From CAYJPA01 sp964371945 (GTDB lineage: Bacteria > Chloroflexota > Chloroflexia > Thermomicrobiales > UBA6265), in assembly GCA_964371945.1 (NCBI GenBank), contig CAYJPA010000084.1, forward strand, positions 1-26,444: a stretch of 26,444 nt of DNA. The letters run 5' to 3'. Below are positions 22,704-26,444 of this stretch, piece by piece. Under the pieces are notes generated by a model that saw only the letters and a list, made by a program, of their open reading frames with translations, was not told where the DNA came from and searched no databases. Each line of letters begins with the position of its first letter. The first letter of the stretch is position 1. The position numbers were made by a program, and so were the translations under genes.

Positions 22704-24152
22704 TTGCGCCGTCCCAATCAGAAGGTTGTCGTTGCCGTCGTTTACGTCGCCGGCATGTTGATGAACTCCCTCGACTCCACCATCGTCAATGTCGCGCTCG
22801 CAACGCTGGGCCGCGAGTTCGACGTCACACCGGCCTCGATCGAGGCAGTCATCATCGGGTATCTGGTCAGTCTCGCGGTCTTCATTCCGACGTCGGGTTG
22901 GTTGGGCGATCGGTTCGGCACCAAGCGCATCTTTCTGGCGGCGCTCTTGATCTTCACTGGAGCATCCGCTCTCTGCGGGATGGCCCAAAGTCTCGATCAA
23001 CTCGTCGCGTTCCGGGTTTTGCAGGGTGCCGGCGGCGGTTTGCTCACGCCCGTCGGGATGGCGATGCTCTATCGCACCTTCCCGCCAAAAGAGCGAGTGG
23101 CGGTCAGTAGGATCCTGATGTTCGCGTTGATCATCGGTCCGGCCTCCGGCCCGATTCTCGGTGGCTTCCTCATCGAGCATTTCTCCTGGCGCTGGAACTT
23201 TTATGTCAATGTTCCGGTTGGTTTGGCCGCGTTTGTCTTTGGCGCGCTCTTTCTCGAAGAGCATCGCGAACCGGAGGCGGGTAACTTCGATATCCCAGGC
23301 TTCGTGCTTGCCGGCTCCGGATTCGGGCTGCTGATGTACGGATTAAGCGAAGGGCCGTCGCACGGGTGGTCGAAACCGGGAATCTTGGTTCCCGCCATCG
23401 CCGGCGCGATCATTCTGGTTGTCTTTGTCTTCACCGAGCTCCGTGTGCGCGAGCCAATGGTGCAATTGCGGCTCTTCGCCAACCGCCTCTTCCGGTCGAC
23501 TCTCCTGGTCTCGTCGTTCGCGACCATGGCCTTTATCGGCACCCTGTTCTTGGTGCCGCTCTTTTTGCAGGAGGGTCGCGGCGCCTCGCCGCTTTCATCG
23601 GGCCTGACGACGTTCCCCGAGGCGATCGGCGTGTTGGCGTCCACCCAGGTGGTTGCGCGGATCTATCCGCGGATCGGGCCGCGGCGGTTGATGTTCGCCG
23701 GTCTCGTCTGGGTTGCGCTCGCGATATCGCTTATCGCCACGTTTGGCGCTGATGCCAGCACCTGGTCGATCCGCGGCATGATGTTCATGATGGGCACCGG
23801 AATGGCCTGCATCTTCCTGCCGAATCAGGCCGCAAGCCTTGCGACCGTCTCCCGCGAGCTGACGGGGCGAGCGACCACATTTGTGAGTGTGCAGCGACAA
23901 CTCGGAGCGGCCCTGGGCGTCGCGATCCTGTCGAGCGTTTTGGCCGGTATCGGGGTAACTAGCATCAACGCGGAAGGAATCGCGTCGCCGCATCTCTTCG
24001 CCTACCGCATGGCCTTCTTCACGGCCGCCGCGCTGGCGCTCGCCGGTGCTGCATTTGCCCTCATGGTTCCGGACGAAGATGCCGCGGCGACAATGCGGGG
24101 TCGAGTCGACGAGGCGACGAGACGACAAGACGACGAGAAGTTAGCCCGGTGA
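22704..24152 (+). CDS. MFS transporter, DHA2 family (EmrB/QacA-like, 14 helices)
   Basis: A 482-residue multidrug-efflux-type antiporter. Family marks are the first helix with NSLDSTIVNVALATLGREF (motif D1), the motif A loop GWLGDRFGTKRIFL, the RVLQGAGGGLLTPVGMAML segment (motif B), and the motif C antiporter sequence GPASGPILGGFLIEHFSWRW. The hydrophobic pattern supports 14 helices. The start is TTG 22704 with no clear ribosome binding site; no better in-frame start is seen. The last residues (ATRRQDDEKLAR) are encoded by a GACGA-rich sequence that recurs at 25881-25899, so the C-terminus may have been extended by a short intergenic repeat. The substrate is unknown. Confidence 0.93.
   Translation: MRRPNQKVVVAVVYVAGMLMNSLDSTIVNVALATLGREFDVTPASIEAVIIGYLVSLAVFIPTSGWLGDRFGTKRIFLAALLIFTGASALCGMAQSLDQLVAFRVLQGAGGGLLTPVGMAMLYRTFPPKERVAVSRILMFALIIGPASGPILGGFLIEHFSWRWNFYVNVPVGLAAFVFGALFLEEHREPEAGNFDIPGFVLAGSGFGLLMYGLSEGPSHGWSKPGILVPAIAGAIILVVFVFTELRVREPMVQLRLFANRLFRSTLLVSSFATMAFIGTLFLVPLFLQEGRGASPLSSGLTTFPEAIGVLASTQVVARIYPRIGPRRLMFAGLVWVALAISLIATFGADASTWSIRGMMFMMGTGMACIFLPNQAASLATVSRELTGRATTFVSVQRQLGAALGVAILSSVLAGIGVTSINAEGIASPHLFAYRMAFFTAAALALAGAAFALMVPDEDAAATMRGRVDEATRRQDDEKLAR
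24119..24137 (+). repeat. 19-bp direct repeat, copy 1
   Basis: GAGACGACAAGACGACGAG lies at the 3' end of the DHA2 transporter gene and is identical to 25881-25899. It is built from GACGA-like words. Confidence 0.7.
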
Positions 24153-24250
24153 TGGAGCGACAACCGCTTTTGAGTTTGCATTAGGCAGGATGAGTCGGGC
24201 GGATTTGTCGTCCTGGCGGTTCTGGAGGGCCTGAACGGTGGGCAATAAGG

Positions 24251-24283
24251 AGCCGGACGCTAAACCGCGTCCGGCTTTCAATT
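24251..24283 (+). terminator. Intrinsic terminator after the DHA2 transporter
   Basis: AGCCGGACGC (24251-24260) and GCGTCCGGCT (24267-24276) form a perfect 10-bp stem with a TAAACC loop, followed by TTCAATTT. It separates the plus-strand transporter from the minus-strand zinc-ribbon gene and may work in both directions. A weaker stem, GCCGG..CCGGC, lies at about 24295-24310. Confidence 0.85.
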
Positions 24284-24318
24284 TCAGAAATGAAGCCGGG
24301 TTGAACCGGCACTAGATC

Positions 24319-24720
24319 TTAGTAACGGCCGCTTCCGTAGCTGGAGCGCGATCCGCGCTGTTCCTGGAAGCACTCCCGGCAGTACACCGGCTTGCCTGGT
24401 GTGGGCTGGAACGGAACTTCAGTCTGCTTGCCGCAGCTGGAGCACGTCGCAGCGTGCATTTCTCGTGGTCCGGAGCTGTACCCGCCGCCGCCGCCGCCGC
24501 GGGAGTACCCGCCGCCGCCGCCGCCGTAGCTTCCGCCGCCGCCGTAACTTCCGCCACCGGAGTCGTAGCCTTCGCTTGATCGCTGTGCTTTACGTGCCGC
24601 ACGGCACGATGGGCACCGTTGTGGCTCCGAGTATCCGCGCTCCGCGTAGAACGCTTGCTCGCCAGCTGTGAATGTGAAAGCCTGTCCGCAGTCGCGGCAG
24701 GTCAATGTGCTATCGCTCAT
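24319..24720 (-). CDS. Two-zinc-ribbon protein with a Gly/Ser/Tyr-rich linker
   Basis: A 133-residue protein. Residues 1-40 match the probable zinc-ribbon domain often annotated zf-trcl: LTCRDCGQAFTFTAGEQAFY, then RCPSCRAARK. Residues about 50-85 are low complexity, with repeated GGGSYGGGG units and one RGG. The C-terminal part is a CxxC-x17-CxxC domain (CSSCGKQ ... VYCREC; I count exactly 17 residues between pairs). Members of these families are common in Chloroflexota and candidate phyla; the Gly/Arg/Tyr linker resembles those of RNA-binding proteins, but the function is unknown. The leader contains a U-rich stretch and a GCCGTC/GACGGC hairpin (24737-24754). The ribosome binding site is weak. 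Confidence 0.85.
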   Translation of the reverse strand: MSDSTLTCRDCGQAFTFTAGEQAFYAERGYSEPQRCPSCRAARKAQRSSEGYDSGGGSYGGGGSYGGGGGGYSRGGGGGGYSSGPREMHAATCSSCGKQTEVPFQPTPGKPVYCRECFQEQRGSRSSYGSGRY

Positions 24721-24736
24721 TCCGCCTAGGTTCCTC

Positions 24737-24754
24737 GCCGTCTTCTTCGACGGC
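24737..24754. promoter_or_regulatory. Hairpin in the leader of the zinc-ribbon gene
   Basis: GCCGTC and GACGGC pair around TTCTTC. On the minus strand it is preceded by a U-rich stretch (24759-24773), about 17 nt before the start codon. It could modulate translation. Bases 24774-24986 contain no other feature I can support. Confidence 0.35.
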
Positions 24755-24986
24755 CTGCTGAAAAGAAAAAATTGACAACTTCAAACGGATTCGGCGGAAC
24801 AAGACTCGCGAAACACTCACTTGAGTGCCAAACGGGCAAGCACGCTAAGAATGCGCTTGAACCCGAGGAGTATAACACAGATCCGGCACCACGACGCAAT
24901 ACCGCTAACGTAACGTTTCGACGATCGATCTGCTGTGCGATTTCAGAAGGAAGAGGAGCTTGATCGTGATACTGAGCAATCTCTTA

Positions 24987-25386
24987 TCAAACGGGCAGTC
25001 CGAGGCGCCCTTTGAGCTCCGCGTGCACGTTGCAGAGATCGGCATAATTCATCAGCAGTTCTGAGAGTTGTTCGTCGGTTTCGTCTTCCGCCCGGATAAT
25101 CTCATTGCCCGCGTTATCGATCGATTTGATGATCTCGTCGAGCTTCAAGCGGGCGGCCAGCGCGTCACGGTTTTGGGTGTTCTGAATCAGAAAGACCATG
25201 AAGAAGGCCACGATCGTGGCGGTGCTGATCACGGGCTGCCAGGTGTCTGAAAACCTGAAAAGCGGACCCGCGATCGTTCAAGCGATGATCACCGAGAGCG
25301 CCAACAGAAACGCCCCACAGTCGCCCGAGTAAGCGGCGGTCTGGCTCGGCAAACGTGCGAACGGCTTCTCCTCGTTTTCTTCTCAT
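24987..25386 (-). pseudogene. Low-affinity iron permease-like membrane protein, broken
   Basis: The 3' part is clear: PLFRFSDTWQPVISTATIVA, FFMVFLIQNTQNRDALAARL, then KLDEIIKS, the core of the PF04120 (iron permease-like) family, with a helical acidic C-terminus. Upstream in the same frame come FLLALSVIIA, a TGA at 25278-25280, and TIAGPLF; relatives have Trp at that position, so TGG to TGA is likely. Further upstream FARLPSQTAAYSG fits the family N-terminus, but the only ATG (25386) is in another frame, implying one more frameshift near 25370. The 81-residue open part from 25232 lacks the first helix, so function is doubtful. Bases 25387-25680 show nothing I recognise. Confidence 0.78.
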
Positions 25387-25680
25387 GCGAATTCCGGTTG
25401 AACGGACGGCTCGGCGAATTGCTCCTAGATCGGTACGATGAATGCCAGAGCTTGAGTATGGGTGAATCGCGCAAATAGCGGCCGCGCCCTTGTCTATCCC
25501 ATGCCGGGGTACGCGAATCGACGTAGGTCCCCGTCAGATCCTTGCGTGTCGAAATACGACAATCTCCCAATTGGCCGGATCGACTTAGTGAGCCAAGATA
25601 CACCCACGGCGGACGGAACCGCCGATCGCAAATAATGGCAACGCGATATTGATACGGTGATAGGTCGAGAGGAGCAAGTG

Positions 25681-25878
25681 ATGGTCGCGGTTTATGATGC
25701 AGTGGGAGCCACGGGATCGGATGTCGAGAAGTACGCGCTGGGCGGTCGTCCGGTGACGTTGGTGCTGTTCTCGCCTCCATCGAGCGGCGAAACAGTGATC
25801 GACATTCGGAGTTTCTTTTCGGCTTATTCGGTTGCGCTCGACGGCGAACCGACCTGGGAAGATGCCGCCTGGCAGTAG
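25681..25878 (+). CDS. Hypothetical small protein (65 aa)
   Basis: Starts at ATG 25681 behind AGGAG at 6-nt spacing; a GTG at 25657 is possible but less well supported. The product, beginning MVAVYDAVGATGSDVEKYAL, then GGRPVTLVLFSPPSSGETVI, looks like a compact alpha/beta sequence with no signal peptide and no domain I recognise. It stands alone. A 19-bp repeat shared with the DHA2 gene follows its stop. Confidence 0.5.
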   Translation: MVAVYDAVGATGSDVEKYALGGRPVTLVLFSPPSSGETVIDIRSFFSAYSVALDGEPTWEDAAWQ

Positions 25879-25880
25879 TT

Positions 25881-25899
25881 GAGACGACAAGACGACGAG
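25881..25899 (+). repeat. 19-bp direct repeat, copy 2
   Basis: GAGACGACAAGACGACGAG, identical to 24119-24137, located 3 bp after the stop of the small ORF. Confidence 0.7.
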
Positions 25900-26035
25900 C
25901 GGAGAAACGGCCGGTCGAGCAATCGATCGGCTGTTTTGTCGACTCGTTATGTGCGATCGAAAGCCTTCGTCGACAGTTGCATGATACTCGGTGGATCAAT
26001 GCTGAAAGGCACACTCGCAATCTTTAACAATTCCC

Positions 26036-26064
26036 TTGACAAGTAAGCCGACTCATGGGAATCT
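26036..26064 (+). promoter_or_regulatory. Weak candidate promoter for the secreted repeat protein
   Basis: A perfect TTGACA at 26036-26041 is followed after 17 bp by GAATCT, a poor -10 box. It lies about 110 nt before the start codon of the following gene. Apart from this and the short repeat, 25879-26177 shows no feature. Confidence 0.3.
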
Positions 26065-26177
26065 TTGGACACATGATCGAGTGACCCGGTGATCGAGGCG
26101 ACCTTTGTATCGTGAACGTGTAAGGCGTTGGCGAATCCGAGGCGGCCTTAATCGGTGAGTGCCGTTTCGGAGGAGTC

Positions 26178-26444
26178 ATGCCGTCCCCGAGATCTGGTCG
26201 GTTTGTGTTTGTCGTGCTCGCGGTCGCGATCGCCGCGGTCATTATCGGCTCGATTGGCGCCGGTTTCGGCAGCCAGCGCTCGTTGGCGGAGTCCATCGCG
26301 GCAAGGACACGCACCGCCACAGTCACTCGCACTCCGACCAAAACGCGAACGCCAACCCGGACCCCGACGGTCACGCGGACCCCGACCAAAACCCGGACCC
26401 CGACGGTCACGCGGACCCCGACCAAAACCCGGACCCCGACGGTC
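26178..26444 (+). CDS. Exported or membrane-anchored protein with a Thr-Pro-Arg repeat tail (partial, runs off the window)
   Basis: The ATG has GGAGG 4 nt upstream. The first 40 residues are a signal or anchor: a basic start (MPSPRSGR), a hydrophobic stretch (FVFVVLAVAIAAVIIGSIGA), then a short polar linker. From about residue 44 the chain is built of Thr-Pro, Thr-Lys and Arg-Thr units, with an exact 36-bp (12-residue) unit, TVTRTPTKTRTP, repeated from 26367. The frame is open to the last base. Such TPTxTPT stretches are common as extended linkers in secreted Chloroflexota proteins, usually between the membrane and an outer domain. The functional domain, if any, lies beyond the window. Confidence 0.8.
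   Translation, partial: MPSPRSGRFVFVVLAVAIAAVIIGSIGAGFGSQRSLAESIAARTRTATVTRTPTKTRTPTRTPTVTRTPTKTRTPTVTRTPTKTRTPTV
26367..26444 (+). repeat. 36-bp tandem repeat encoding TVTRTPTKTRTP
   Basis: Two full copies (26367-26402 and 26403-26438) and the start of a third are identical at the DNA level. Slightly diverged units precede them from about 26320. Perfect DNA identity suggests recent expansion, and also a point where assembly could stall. Confidence 0.88.

Noticed and set aside
24440..24560. CGC/CCG-rich stretch as a CRISPR-like or tandem repeat array
   Set aside because: It encodes the Gly-rich linker of the zinc-ribbon protein; units are short and without spacers.
24772..24963. 63-codon plus-strand ORF from a TTG
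   Set aside because: No ribosome binding site, no domain, and it starts inside the leader region of the zinc-ribbon gene.
4950..25386. Stop-codon recoding as an explanation for in-frame stops
   Set aside because: TGA, TAG and TAA all interrupt genes, and all three also terminate intact genes here (metE TGA, GMC and first MFS TAG, binding protein TAA).

Overview
The window looks like part of a GC-rich bacterial contig, most likely Chloroflexota and plausibly a Thermomicrobia relative. This is inferred from the mix of GC-rich coding, twin-arginine secreted proteins, a CxxC-x17-CxxC zinc-ribbon protein and a secreted protein with a Thr-Pro-Arg repeat tail; no rRNA or other marker gene is present. 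Two runs of ten N show it is a draft scaffold, and one can be re-sized from a conserved protein motif.

Layout. (1) 1-3602: a cobalamin riboswitch, a small zinc-ribbon ORF and metE (B12-independent methionine synthase), then a convergent single-domain response regulator. (2) 3865-4901: a possible small ORF and a BrnT-type toxin with an HTH antitoxin, under a promoter with an inverted repeat. (3) 4950-10122: a decayed cupredoxin gene, an MFS exporter, a GT-C membrane glycosyltransferase and a GMC flavoprotein oxidoreductase. (4) 10180-15700: a minus-strand carbohydrate ABC transport locus (binding protein, two permeases, Gfo/Idh/MocA dehydrogenase, MalK-type ATPase). It starts at a promoter overlapped by a perfect 10-bp-arm palindrome, but it is damaged: permease 1 has an internal deletion and the dehydrogenase has four stops and a frameshift. 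(5) 15937-17139: a fragment resembling the GT-C gene's 3' end, then a complete IS5-type element flanked by CTAG. (6) 17366-19216: an apparently leaderless ArsR-SRPBCC fusion gene, a frameshifted VOC gene and a frameshifted DinB-like gene. (7) 19298-21752: an IS1182-type remnant, a hairpin-led small ORF and two secreted proteins, one with a stop in its signal peptide. (8) 22704-24720: a DHA2-type MFS exporter, a strong terminator and a two-zinc-ribbon Gly-rich protein. (9) 24987-26444: a broken iron-permease-like gene, a small ORF and the start of a secreted repeat protein that leaves the window.

The main theme is the contrast between long intact genes (metE, both MFS, GT-C, GMC, binding protein) and many broken ones. 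The seven premature stops can each be explained by a single C-to-T or G-to-A change from a plausible sense codon. All three stop codons end intact genes here, so recoding is unlikely; real decay, DNA damage or assembly error remain. The most promising biology is the riboswitch-metE leader, with a possible Shine-Dalgarno-sequestering hairpin and a riboswitch-linked zinc-ribbon ORF whose last codons form the metE ribosome binding site.
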